NCBI GenBank assembly: GCA_032622095.1
Contig: CP136068.1
Location: 113,971,546-114,035,545, forward strand
Source: Siphonodentalium dalli
Lineage: Eukaryota; Mollusca; Scaphopoda; Gadilida; Siphonodentaliidae
DNA length: 64,000 nucleotides
Reading direction: 5' to 3'
This document shows positions 45,652 to 57,600 of the stretch, piece after piece (the stretch's first letter is position 1; every line of letters begins with the position of its first letter). The notes beneath the pieces are model-generated. The model was not told the origin of the DNA. It saw nothing but the letters and a program-made list of their open reading frames with translations, and did not search any database. Made by a program: the position numbers and the translations under genes.

Positions 45652-46429
45652 TAGTCTTGGCTTACTGTCAGATCATTTTATCACTTGTGTCTTATATTGT
45701 TTATGTTACAAATGTATTTGTGTGCCTATATATTTGAGAATAAAATATTCTTTACACTAAACACAAACAACGTTGGATCTCTGCGCATGACAACACACCG
45801 GCATAGTAATAATTAACGGTTCATTAGTTCAGAGTGGTAAACCGGGGAATTGGAGGTGCACGAATGTTATGACCATATTTGGTAAGGAAACTAACCAGGT
45901 ACATATAGTCAAGTAAAACAGGGCTATACAATATATCATACATTAACCTTCCGCGACATATGCCAAGTTTAATGGCCATTTTATTATATCATTCTGGAGT
46001 CTGGGCAGGGCGATGATAATCACTGTTGATAGTCTTGTGTGAAGTTTAGTATAGTGTTACAATAAAAAAGGAACTATCCATAGCCGGATGCAACGAATAA
46101 CCATCACATGTGGGCCCAATGTTTTCCAAAATTTGATAGATTCCAAATAAAGGATTCTGTTCACGTATATTAGTAATCACAGAAACCATGCCCATTGATG
46201 CAACATTTTAAGAGTATACTTCATGGTGGATTATGTTAGAAATACAAAATGTGAACTTTATAGAGATTTAAAAAGAATAATATTTACAGGCAATGGTCCA
46301 AGAAAAACAAAGTCCATATCGAAGAATCAAATATGGGAATGTGTACTGAACACTGTAGAGTGTTCTTTGAAAAAATTACTTTGAACCAGTTGTTTTTGTT
46401 TTTGTTTTTAATTTAGATATCTGTATTAA
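45652..46429. other. Intergenic spacer with possible LINE tails
   Basis: Around 45690-45765 a 3'-end-like sequence (TTTGAGAATAAAATATTC) resembles the tails of LINE insertions in this window but carries no coding sequence. Otherwise nothing recognised. Confidence 0.35.
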
Positions 46430-46773
46430 TTCCTTAGATATATAAGCCACGTTTTTACATAGCCCATACACACCCACGTGGCAGGGATAAGGGCGTTCTT
46501 TTTGTCTGAAATAAAAGGATTAATTATATATTATTCAGATGTTGTTTCATAACGCCCTTATTGGTAATAGGGTAGTGTGTTCTACTTCATTGTGGGAAAA
46601 TCAATACAAGTTACAATACACAGAGGCTCCATACACACGGCAAACAATCCCTATATTATTCTAGGACATATATAGCAGTATATGCCGTATGTATTGGAAC
46701 CTATGTGTATGGCATTGCCCTCACTTTCTGTATAGGCGTAGTATTTTTAAATACTAAATTAGTGACTAAGGAG
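46430..46773. mobile_element. Small TTAA element
   Basis: TTAA at 46426-46429 and 46774-46777. Inverted ends TTCCTTAG and CTCCTTAG. An internal inverted pair GATAAGGGCGTT / AACGCCCTTATT. 344 bp. Confidence 0.55.
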
Positions 46774-46906
46774 TTAATAAAGAAGAAAACAAATATCGGA
46801 TGCTTTGGTGTATCGGGAAGGATGGTGGGCTGCTACGTACGTATATATAGATAGATTAGTCGAAGAGGTTGAAGGCGGTGGATGACAAAACCATCTCCAT
46901 ATATAA

Positions 46907-48760
46907 TCAACACATTAACTGTTCATAAGTCCAGTACAGGATCCAATATTGCCCATCTATTAGAATATGTATCATTATCCAGAAAAAAACAATCAGCTTT
47001 CGGTAGTTTGTTGCAAATCTTATGAAGGCTGTCAATGTCGGCTTCTTGGGTATTTTAAATTTGCATCTAAATATGAAATATCTTATAAGCATGAAGGTGA
47101 AATTGGCGGCTTTTCTGGAGGGAGTAATACCAAATATTGTTATTTGTTCAGTGATCTTAAAACTCAGCTTTTCTGAAACTTCACTCCAAAAAGAATTTGT
47201 AACGTTGCATCTCCAAAATAAATGTGTTATAGTTTCATTCTCGCTGTCACAAAAATCACAGAGTTTGGGGGTAGAAAATTTTGATACTAATGAATTTGTA
47301 CCTAATATGTTGTGTATTATTTTAAATTGAAACCATATGAGTTTTACCTCAATTTTGCCACAATTGAATGGTGCAGACGCCACCTTATTCCAATTGATGT
47401 CACTGTAAGCAAACTCAGGCCATTTGTTCGCAAGATAGCTCAAACCAGTGGTAGGTTTGGTACTGTGTCGTAAAAACTGGTGACCCTTATTGTTCATAAT
47501 TATCCTGAATTATTCAGGCATTGTCGGTCTATGTGTTTTGACTATCATTCGTCTTGAGATGACCAAAGTAGAAAAGTAAGCTTGTATACGTTTTGTTATT
47601 CCAATATAATAAATATAATCTGGATTAAAAGAGAATCTTTTACTAAAATTCGCAAAACTTAAAATATTCCCGTTTTGGTCAAAAAAATCCAAGATTGTTT
47701 GAACCCCCTGTTCTTCCCACGTTTTGATGTATATAGTGCAATGGTCTATGGTTATTGATTTATATTTACATACACCTGATATCTCTTCCGATTTCCCCAT
47801 AGCGTTACGGTAGACACGCCCCCTTATTCAATGCGTTCATAAACCTATGAACGTAACGTGACGTCACTTTCAATTTCGTTCATAGGTTTATGAACAAATT
47901 GGTCCCGGAAATCACCGGAGATTGTCGGACATTACCGACTGCTTGAGTATCTAGTCAGCCAATACGCCAAGGATTTGATAGCAAACAATATGTAATCGAG
48001 GTTCACGATTGGATGGCTAGTGGCATCTAATCGCGAGCACGGGTGGCACGAGATGTTCGATTGACTATCAGAATGTTGGTTATCATATAATCCCATATTC
48101 CATAATATGTCAAATATAGCGAATTATCGAAATATGAAATACAACGAAAAAGCGAAATATGAAAATACAGCGAAATAGCACGAAAAATCGAAATAGGAAA
48201 GTACAGAGAAATAGGGCGAAATATAGAGCGAAATAAAGAAATAGGAAATTATTTTTATAAACGAAATAACGGAGATATTTGAAAAAGTGTTTTGACGAAA
48301 TAACGGACATATTTGGAGAAGTGTTTTAAAGAGCGTAAGTATATAAATATAAATAATAAACGGCGGATTCAACGTGGTCATGGGTTTTGACCGCGATAAA
48401 AAATCAGCAAACTCCGCATGAACCCCTTCGGGCACTGCAGTTTCTTATATGATACCAGATCGATTTACATAGAACATCTTCTTTACCAAAAGTTGTAGCT
48501 AATTTAGCAGTAAAGGCCATCCAGGCTGTAATAACTTCTGACCAAAAAGTTTATTTTGATATTTTCCTGACTACTCTAGAGATGAAGTCTTCATTACAAA
48601 ACTTGAGAGGGATATTTTTTATTTGTGTGATGTGACTAAAAAAGCGTGCCGAGAATGAATTCGCGAGCATAATCCTTCTTACCCAAGAAACCTTCATTGA
48701 TGCTATGTGTGTTTGAATGTCAACCATTTTCAGTCCCCCCTCCGAGTAGTCCATTGTTAT
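46907..48760 (-). pseudogene. Non-LTR retrotransposon 3' coding end, interrupted by element K
   Basis: On the minus strand 48754-48440 codes YSEGGLKMVDIQTHIASMKV, then SWVRRIMLA and, after a stop, VITAWMAFTAKLATTFGKED. Sequence resumes at about 47790 with SITIDHCTIYIKTWEEQGVQ, TILDFFDQNGNILSF, and from 47497 to 46907 the C-terminal domain with LCDFCDSENETITHLFWRC, a C-x2-C...H-x4-C zinc finger typical of LINE reverse transcriptase C-termini. The first part is split from the rest by 47801-48436. Stops and a frame break at 47505 show it is inactive. The catalytic region is missing. Confidence 0.8.
47801..48436. mobile_element. Element K, copy 2, inserted in a LINE
   Basis: Reverse complement of 40540-41180, sharing the AAATAGCACGAAAAATCGAA block and the GTTCATAGGTTTATGAAC pair. 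It ends at CCCCTTCGGGCACTGCAG, half of the terminal hairpin seen in copy 1. Confidence 0.78.
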
Positions 48761-48823
48761 TTGTTATCTCTTAATTTTGTCAGGTTTTCCATCCCATATA
48801 TATTTGTACAGAAAAGAGTTCAT

Positions 48824-48893
48824 ATATAAGAGAATGCATTGGGACAGGGTATATGGGTTGATACAAAAATCAAACCTGGCACTCAAAGGGTTA
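48824..48893. repeat. Family I right-end fragment
   Basis: CATATATAAGAGAATGCATT through AACCTGGCACTCAAAGGG and TTAA matches the right end of 52836-53067. Confidence 0.6.
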
Positions 48894-48975
48894 AAACTAA
48901 TCAAATTTTGGAAAAAAAAATGGGTCCACAAAGACCTTAACCCTTCGTGTGAGTGGTTTAGCTTTGATTCGTTAA

Positions 48976-49383
48976 CCCTTTACCCAACAAAACGGCCAAA
49001 AACGCCGAAATAAAGCTTCAACAGCCTAAAATATCTTCGGTCTGTCTCAATAACACCATACAAATATGGATATCATTGGAACCGGTTCATTGACCACATT
49101 GTGATGGTTACAGTTATGCCCTGTGCCAATGCATTCTCTTATATATGCGAGTCGACCATAGGTTGCCTCGCATATATAAGAGAATGCATTGGCCTAACAA
49201 AAATTCTTACATTCTTTAACAATTTTATAAATTTTTCTTACATTTTTTAACAATTTTTATAATATTTTTCTACATTCTTTGACAATTTTATCATTTTTAA
49301 TATGTGTTAAGCCAATGCATTCTCTTATATATGCGAGGCGACCTATGGTACATTTGCATAGGGCCGTTCTGTTGGGTAAAGGG
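48976..49383. mobile_element. Family A TTAA element, copy 6
   Basis: TTAA at 48972-48975 and 49384-49387, CCCTTTACCCAACA ends. The first hairpin is intact (about 49126-49193). The second has lost its right arm (49310-49345), so this copy cannot form it. Confidence 0.85.
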
Positions 49384-49564
49384 TTAAACGAAACGATTTT
49401 TAATTTGTCGAAAACTATTAGAAACAAAACACATATTTTCAGCGCTATTTCGGTGAATATGTTCGGTATATAATCTTCCGCGTATACAGATATGTTTTGA
49501 TATACCTCTTACCAAATTATGTATATATAATTTTTCGGGTTTTTAATGAGCCTTGTCCGCTTAA

Positions 49565-50085
49565 AGGGGTACACCATTTTCAATAAATTCCCGGTGATAA
49601 CAACGATCTAATATCGATAATATATAGAAAACTAAGTAATTTGAGTCGTAGATGTATTCTGTAAACGTTCAGGTTAAAATCAAAGTTAATAATTTGATAT
49701 AAATTTAATTTATGGCTGGAACCATAAATTAAATTACGAATTTCCGTGTACGAGGCGTAATCAAAATAATTCACGGATAGTGGATTGGGCAATGCGTGGC
49801 ACACATGATCGTGTAAAAAATTAAGTTGATACCGGGCGTAAAAACAAGCCAATTACTGACTAGTGACTATACAATGATTTATTTATTTGATAGTTGATAC
49901 ATTTGCTTGAAAACTGTCCGAAAAATACTCGATAATGACAATTGGTAATTTCGCATTCCGGCTAATCTGCCACCCGTAATATTACCTCGTACTCAACAGA
50001 CTTTCAAATAATGGAAATCTGGTTACCATTTTCTACGACTCAGAGACTATAGAAACCAACAACAACATTTGGGTACAGTATCCCT
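49565..50085. mobile_element. Family F TTAA element, copy 4 (reverse)
   Basis: TTAA at 49561-49564 and 50086-50089, ends AGGGGTACACCATTTT and GGGTACAGTATCCCT. Collinear with copy 1 inverted. 521 bp. Confidence 0.8.
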
Positions 50086-50559
50086 TTAAAACACATAGAG
50101 ATTCTGGTCACCGTTTAATGGATATTTCGTTTAACTGAAATTAAAAATGTTATTCAATTCTAATGACAATATCTAAATTATACCCCATACCCTCAATGAA
50201 CTGAGGACTATATAGGGGGCTCATGGGTAAAATATGTTTTTATATATTATTAAAAACATTAAAATAAGGTACCATTTGTTTAAGTGGCACTATTTTGATT
50301 GGGCTGGTGGTTGTTAGTTTAAACATATTTTCTTGTAACCAAAATAATGTACAAAGCTCACGATATGATGGTTAAAACATAATTTGGCTATAAGCATTTT
50401 GCTTATATTAAGCCATTTCCTACACATATAACTTTTTGAATGGTAACCGTTACATACATACAAAAATAGAATGTACAATTCGATGTGTATGAATCTATAT
50501 AGCTCATTAAAATTACTGTTGCTATTGTTAATTATAATGTGCCTGACAGCCCCCTTCCA
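50086..50559. other. Intergenic spacer, nothing recognised
   Basis: AT-rich. No repeat family or coding sequence recognised. Confidence 0.45.
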
Positions 50560-51430
50560 ATCAACGCAGGTTTTGGTAGGGTTCTTTGAGATCGACATCT
50601 CACAGAATTTAAATTTGATTTTAATGTGTTTTTAATGTTGTTCCATGCATAGCCTAAGATCGTATGCATCAGGTTTGTGCATAATATGGCTTGAATCTGC
50701 CAGTTAGTTCTACATATATATTTGAATGTTAGCGAATATCTCAATGTTCTTGAATAAGGAAAGTGATTTTGAACCTTCTAAGAGTGTTTTTGTTTCCAAA
50801 TTATTAAGGTTGCTGAGACATATGACTCTTTCGGATTCAAAGACTGGGCAATAGTGCAAGACATGTTATACTGTTTCAACTTCACCACATATATGACCCG
50901 CCATATCAAATCCAGTCGTAAGTCGGGATTTTTTTTACCCTGTGCCAATGCATCCACTTATATATGCGAGTCGACCATAGGTCGCCTCGCATATATAAGA
51001 GAATGCATTGGCCTAACAAATTTTTACAATTCTAATAATATTTTCTTCTATTCTTTAACAATTTTATAATTTCACCCATACATAGCCCCAGACAAACATG
51101 AGCAGACGACACTCTTCTATATGCTTCTATATATGTGTGGGGCTCCCTGCAGGGTAATGGATGTTTTTTTATTTTATGTCCTAAAAATTGTAAGAAACAT
51201 TTATTTAAAAAGCATTGTTAGGCCAATGCATTCTCTTATATATGCGAGGCGACCTATGGTCGACTCGCATACATAAGAGAATGCATTGGCACAGGGTAAA
51301 AAAAATCCCGACTTACGACTGGATTTGATATGGCGGGTCACATATATAACATTGATTGCCTTGTAACTGATTGTGATATAAGTCGTAATTCAGGCTGCTA
51401 CACCCAAGTCGTCGTCGACAATGGAAACAA
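50560..51430 (-). pseudogene. LINE C-terminal zinc-finger fragment split by a family H element
   Basis: Minus strand: upstream part LNYDLYHNQLQGNQCYIC at 51400-51345, then, beyond the element at 50894-51340, GEVETV, a stop, and HVLHYCPVFESERVICLSNL, continuing to about 50600 with stops. C-x2-C...H-x3-C is the LINE C-terminal zinc finger. The insertion splits it next to its second cysteine. Confidence 0.65.
50894..51340. mobile_element. Family H element, complete copy
   Basis: Ends TGACCCGCCATATCAAATCC and complement. Hairpins at about 50945-51013 and 51222-51288. CATATA flanks on both sides may be the target duplication. 447 bp, the cleanest copy of the family. Confidence 0.88.
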
Positions 51431-51859
51431 TTACTGGTGGTGGTTGTGTGGAGGATCCCTGCTTACCCTTGCCAGGTTTGTAGAAGTGTGTGTGTGGATG
51501 GCATCCTTAAACAGCGTGACGCCCTGGATAAGGGCGGTATCGTTTGGGATTTTATCCAAAGAGAAATTGTTCCTGGATGGAATCAGGTGCTGATGTAATT
51601 TGGTCGGTATACGGGAGGAGGAGTGTGCATGTGTATGTGTGAGAGGGGCACGATCAGTAATGTTTACAGGGTTATATCGGATTTTGTGGAAGAGGGTGAG
51701 AGAGGAGAAATCTCGTCGTCTGTTCAAAGTTGGAAATTTGAGGATATTTAGCACGTGTGTGTGGGACTGCTTTTGTAGTTGTAGAAGCATCAGAATAGAA
51801 CGACTGTTAAAATCATGAAATGAACACAGGACAACAATCTCGGGTATACACATAAGCAT
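51431..51859 (-). pseudogene. CR1/jockey-like LINE C-terminal tail fragment
   Basis: An open frame of about 140 codons includes LKFPTLNRRRDFSSLTLFHK, then IRYNPVNI, and SRNNFSLDKIPNDTALIQGV followed by TLFKDAI. LINEs of the CR1/jockey type end with L-W-x-x-L-x-x-R-R...L-x-x-(L/F)-(Y/F)-K-I and then a YxxSFFPRTIxxWN-like block. Here the blocks are recognisable though diverged. The 5' portion and catalytic domains are absent. Confidence 0.6.
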
Positions 51860-51887
51860 TCAACCCAAGTCACATTACACTTATTGT

Positions 51888-52740
51888 CCCCCGAAAGATT
51901 AATTTTCGGGGGACTATAGAAACGGCATGGTGTAATCATCTCCTCCTAAAAATTTCATCCCAGAGATTTGAAACTTCAAAATATTGTTGCCCATTTATTA
52001 AAGATGTGCAACATGTATATAGATGACGGAAAAATTATTTTTTGACAGAGATATTAAAGGTACTCAACCCGATAAAACTCCTCTCAATTACTATTTCAAT
52101 GGCTTCGGGGGTCAAAAATATTTGATTCGAGTCGAGGAAGTCACCCATCAAAGCTCAGATTTGTTAGATATCGATTTTAGAAATCTATTATTTTTCATTA
52201 TCGGGAATACTATCTGGCCCAGAACTCAGTCAAAATTGCGTTAAAATTACCACTTGATTTTAGAGTTATTCATCCTTGTCTGTTTGAATAGATTTGGAGT
52301 ACACATCCAGAGCAGATTACGGCAGTTATTGGTACTCATCTCGAGAACATAACAAGTTTGAAAAATCAATATCTAATAACTCTGAGCTTTGTTTGATGGG
52401 TTCCTCGACTCGAATCAAATATTTTTTACCCCCAAAGCCAAAGAAATAGTAATATAGGACCCTCTGATCGGATTGTTGTTGTTGGAATCTGTTGAGATGG
52501 GGACCCTCTTTACGGGTTGAGTACCTTTAACCCTTTTCTGTATGAGGGTACCTTCATGGTGTAATCAACTCCTCCTACAATTTTGATCGTAGATATTTGA
52601 AACTTCAGAGAATTGTTACCCACATATTGGAGATGTGCAACATGTATACAGATGACGGTAAAGATTTGGAAAATTTCAACATTTTTTTAAATTTCTTTAA
52701 CAAAGCGGCATCGACTTGCCACGTTGTCGGGGGACACTGT
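51888..52740. repeat. Pearl-like element remnant split by family E
   Basis: Hairpin TCCCCCGAAAG...TTTCGGGGGA at 51888-51916 is followed by a core unit (GTGTAATCATCTCCTCC, GATGTGCAACATGTATATAG). A second unit lies at 52555-52665 (GTGTAATCAACTCCTCC, GATGTGCAACATGTATACAG). The family E copy 52058-52526 sits between them. Confidence 0.6.
52058..52526. mobile_element. Family E TTAA element, copy 4
   Basis: 469 bp, TTAA at 52054-52057 and 52527-52530. Only scattered differences from copy 3 at 35502-35970. Confidence 0.92.
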
Positions 52741-52835
52741 GGTCGGCTGACCTTTTATTTAATAGACAAAACTGTTGTTGTAATGGTGTTCTATTTATAT
52801 AGATGTGTGTGCTTGTTTTTTATTATGTTGTTTAA

Positions 52836-53067
52836 CCCTTTGAGTGCCAGGGGCCGATCTCATCGGCCCTAAACCTACAAAATAAGTATGTTAAAGAATA
52901 TAAGAATAAATTATTAAAATTGTAAAAATTATTAAAAAAAAATAATTGTTAGGCCAATGCATTCTCTTATATATGCGAGGCGACCTATGGTCGACTCGCA
53001 TATATAAGAGAATGCATTGGCACAGGGTATATGGGTTGATACAAAAATCGACCTGGCACTCAAAGGG
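52836..53067. mobile_element. Family I TTAA element, complete copy
   Basis: TTAA at 52832-52835 and 53068-53071. Ends CCCTTTGAGTGCCAGG and CCTGGCACTCAAAGGG. 232 bp containing one copy of the hairpin module (52951-53020) and a short GGGCCGATCTCATCGGCCC palindrome near the left end. Confidence 0.9.
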
Positions 53068-53677
53068 TTAATGCTATACTTGTATATCGATCACGCAATC
53101 AAATGTTATGTCTATGACAACATCAGGAATTGGTTCATATACTCGCAAGTTTTGCACGGTATGTTTTACAGGTATATTTCGTCGTAGAAAAAATATAGTG
53201 TCATGCAGAATATGAACCGAAACACGCATTTAAAATTCATGCTCAATAGAAAAAAGGTACATGGTGCTGGGAGACTCGCATATATACGAGAATGCACTGG
53301 TACGTGTCATTTAATGCTGCACTAGCGCAGCTTTCTTCGTGAAAGAGTTAAATGCATATTTCCGTTCATTTTTTGCACTATATCGTTTTCTACGACGAAA
53401 TATATGCAAAAACTACCATGCAAACTTGAGATACATGTTGTGAACGCACCGTTAGGTACTTAGATCTGTTACGGTGTGTTACCATATTATCTGATTATAG
53501 CACAAACAAGATCATTGTGGACGCAGGCCAATAATATCTTCCCAAGAACTAATATAATGTGCCAGAAAATTCAAGATATGGCACCAATGCTAGATGCAAA
53601 ACCGTGGCAAATTGTATTTGTTATGTGTGCGTTAGAGTATACATTAGATTATACATAGTAGGAAATAAGTTTTTATT

Positions 53678-54330
53678 ACATAATTAGCCCCAAAACCCGG
53701 CCTCATATGTTTTATTAAGACACACGTGTATTATCGTCACGCGCAGTGACGTAATGGCTTAGTGCAATGATGTCGATGTCAATGCCGGAACTTTATTATT
53801 ATATTAATTAGAATATAATTATGATATTCGATTTGTGTTGGGTTATATATATAGTATTTACTGTGAGATAAACATGGGTGATAAGTGTAGTTGAACAAGT
53901 GTGTCAACATGAAAAGACACATTTAAAATAGAACTATATATTTTTTCTTGAAGTTGTCTTTAAGTCATATTTGGTTGTGATAAGGAAATAAATATTAATT
54001 TATTTTAACCACAGCCGTTTCCAGATTGTTTTTCCTCACTAAAATGTGATTTTGTGATAAAAATGGATATCAAAATCGTCGCATTTCTATGCGAAATTTA
54101 TTAAGATACTCCACTAAATTCGATTCGAACCTCGCTAAAGTTCGGCTCGAATCGAATTTAGTGCACTCAGTTAATAAATTTCGTAAAGAATTGCGACTCA
54201 TTAGAGATATTCTATATATAAATTATATAATTACCCGATCAATCAAGAATTAATAATGTGCCAGAAAATCCTAGATCTGGCACCAATGCTAGATGCCAAA
54301 CCGTAGCTATATTATATGTGTTATCTGTGC
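53678..54330. repeat. Dispersed repeat N, copy 2, with 118-bp palindromic insertion
   Basis: 53678-54076 matches 31247-31653. At 54079-54196 lies a palindrome with inverted ends TCGCATTTCTATGCGAAATT and TCGCAATTCTTTACGAAATT. Next to it 54245-54330 repeats 53544-53640 (ATAATGTGCCAGAAAAT, GGCACCAATGCTAGATGC). Confidence 0.65.
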
Positions 54331-54384
54331 GTGCGGGAACCTGAAAAGGCATTCGTGTATATACATATATGTTTATATACTTAC

Positions 54385-54479
54385 CCAGATATTCTTTTCA
54401 TGCTGTCGTTCTCCTCGTCAACCGTGACTTGATATGAACCAAACCAGTCGAGAGGTGGTTTATTTTCGCTCGTTCGTTC
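54385..54479 (-). other. Exon-like segment of unknown origin
   Basis: Acceptor GCCATATCTAG and donor GTAAGTATA bound 31 open codons plus two bases: ERTSENKPPLDWFGSYQVTV, then DEENDSMKRIS. DWF...T...ND...I recalls the WFD coupling region of ABCB proteins, and KPPLDW recalls linker segments of ABCC proteins; neither is convincing. It could also be a 5' exon of the ABCB gene 18 kb away, but the phase does not fit. It abuts the satellite. Confidence 0.22.
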
Positions 54480-54639
54480 CTAGATATGGCAAGGAATGTG
54501 AGCAGAATAAAACAGGGTCACCATTTTCGTTTCACGTAGAGGTCCTTGAAACAAGTGGAAACAAGTGGAAACAGACATCCCGTGACTATATGGTTGTTAA
54601 ATGTTTTTTCTTAGGTTCTTCTGAGACGATATTAAGACT

Positions 54640-57600
54640 CGGGAGCAATTTTATTTCAAGTTGATTCAGTGGAAACATCACGAAACAAGCTGGGACAGAC
54701 TGAGTGGTTACACTATATATTTTTATTTAATTTGGTTTTTGGTTTTTTTTTTCTGATACGATGGAAACAGATGAAACAGAGGAAACAAACCATTCCCGAA
54801 CGATATTAAGACTCGGGAGCAATTTTATTTCAAGTTGATTCAGTGGAAACATCACGAAACAAGCTGGGACAGTGGTAACACTATATATTTTTATTTTATT
54901 TATATTTTTGTTTTTTTTCTGATACGATGGAAACAGATGAAACAGAGGAAACAAACCATTCCCGAACAATATTAAGACTCGGGAACAATTTTATTTCAAG
55001 TTGATTCAGTGGAAACATCATGAAACAAGCTGGGACAGTGGTAACACTATATATTTTTATTTAATTTAATTTTTTGTTTTTTTTCTGATACGATGGAAAC
55101 AGATGAAACAGAGGAAACAAACCATTCCCGAACAATATTAAGACTCGTGAACAATTTTATTTCAAGTTGATTCAGTGGAAACATCACGAAACAAGCTGGG
55201 ACAGTGGTAACACTATATATTTTTATTTAATTTATATTTTTGTTTTTTTTCTGATACGATGGAAACAGATGAAACAGAGGAAACAAACCATCCCCGAACA
55301 ATATTAAGACTCGGGAGCAATTTTATTTCAAGTTGATTCAGTGGAAACATCACGAAACAAGCTGGGACAGTGGTTACACTATATATTTTTATTTAATTTA
55401 TATTTTTGTTTTTTTTCTGATACGATGGAAACAGATGAAACAGAGGAAACAAACCATTCCCGAACAATATTAAGACTCGGGAACAATTTTATTTCAAGTT
55501 GATTCAGTGGAAACATCACGAAACAAGCTGGGACAGTGGTTACACTATATATTTTTATTTAATTTTGTTTTTTGTTTTTTTTTCTGATACGATGGAAACA
55601 GATGAAACAGAGGAAACAAACCATTCCCGAACAATATTAAGACTCGTGAACAATTTTATTTCAAGTTGATTCAGTGGAAACATCACGAAACAAGCTGGGA
55701 CAGTGGTAACACTATATATTTTTATTTAATTTATATTTTTGGTTTTTTTCTGATACGATGGAAACAGATGAAACAGAGGAAACAAACCATTCCCGAACAA
55801 TATTAAGACTCGGGAACAATTTTATTTCAAGTTGATTCAGTGGAAACATCATGAAACAAGCTGGGACAGTGGTAACACTATATATTTTTATTTAATTTAA
55901 TTTTTTGTTTTTTTTCTGATACGATGGAAACAGATGAAACAGAGGAAACAAACCATTCCCGAACAATATTAAGACTCGTGAACAATTTTATTTCAAGTTG
56001 ATTCAGTGGAAACATCACGAAACAAGCTGGGACAGTGGTAACACTATATATTTTTATTTAATTTATATTTTTGTTTTTTTTCTGATACGATGGAAACAGA
56101 TGAAACAGAGGAAACAAACCATTCCCGAACAATATTAAGACTCGGGAACAATTTTATTTCAAGTTGATTCAGTGGAAACATCACGAAACAAGCTGGGACA
56201 GTGGTAACACTATATATTTTTATTTAATTTAGTTTTTTGTTTTTTTTCTGATACGATGGAAACAGATGAAACAGAGGAAACAAACCATTCCCGAACAATA
56301 TTAAGACTCGGGAACAATTTTATTTCAAGTTGATTCAGTGGAAACATCACGAAACAAGCTGGGACAGTGGTTACACTATATATTTTTATTTAATTTATGT
56401 TTTTGTTTTTTTTCTGATACGATGGAAACAGATGAAACAGAGGAAACAAACCATTCCCGAACAATATTAAGACTCGGGGAACAATTTAATTTCAAGTTGA
56501 TTCAGTGGAAACATCACGAAACAAGCTGGGACAGTGGTAACACTATATATTTTTATTTAATTTATATTTTTGTTTTTTTTCTGATACGATGGAAACAGAT
56601 GAAACAGAGGAAACAAACCATTCCCGAACAATATTAAGACTCGGGAACAATTTTATTTCAAGTTGATTCAGTGGAAACATCACGAAACAAGCTGGGACAG
56701 TGGTTACACTATATATTTATATTTAATTTAAATTTTTTTTTTTTTTCTGATACGATGGAAACAGATGAAACAGAGGAAACAAACCATTCCCGAACAATAT
56801 TAAGACTCGGGAACAATTTTATTTCAAGTTGATTCAGTGGAAACATCACGAAACAAGCTGGGACAGTGGTAACACTATATATTTTTATTTAATTTAGTTT
56901 TTTTTTTTTTTTCTGATACGATGGAAACAGATGAAACAGAGGAAACAAACCATTCCCGAACAATATTAAGACTCGGGAACAATTTTATTTCAAGTTGATT
57001 CAGTGGAAACATCACGAAACAAGCTGGGACAGTGGTAACACTATATATTTTTATTTAATTTAGTTTTTTGTTTTTTTTCTGATACGATGGAAACAGATGA
57101 AACAGAGGAAACAAACCATTCCCGAACAATATTAAGACTCGGGAACAATTTTATTTCAAGTTGATTCAGTGGAAACATCACGAAACAAGCTGGGACAGTG
57201 GTTACACTATATATTTTTATTTAATTTATGTTTTTGTTTTTTTTCTGATACGATGGAAACAGATGAAACAGAGGAAACAAACCATTCCCGAACAATATTA
57301 AGACTCGGGGAACAATTTAATTTCAAGTTGATTCAGTGGAAACATCACGAAACAAGCTGGGACAGTGGTAACACTATATATTTTTATTTAATTTATATTT
57401 TTGTTTTTTTTCTGATACGATGGAAACAGATGAAACAGAGGAAACAAACCATTCCCGAACAATATTAAGACTCGGGAACAATTTTATTTCAAGTTGATTC
57501 AGTGGAAACATCACGAAACAAGCTGGGACAGTGGTTACACTATATATTTTTATTTAATTTATGGTTTTTTTCTGATACGATGGAAACAGATGAAACAGAG

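Noticed and set aside
51330-51593. Plus-strand 87-codon frame
   Set aside because: Antisense to LINE C-terminal coding sequence that shows recognisable motifs on the minus strand.
56338-57468. Two identical 99-codon frames
   Set aside because: They lie in the 166-bp satellite five units apart. Identity reflects the higher-order repeat, not a duplicated gene.
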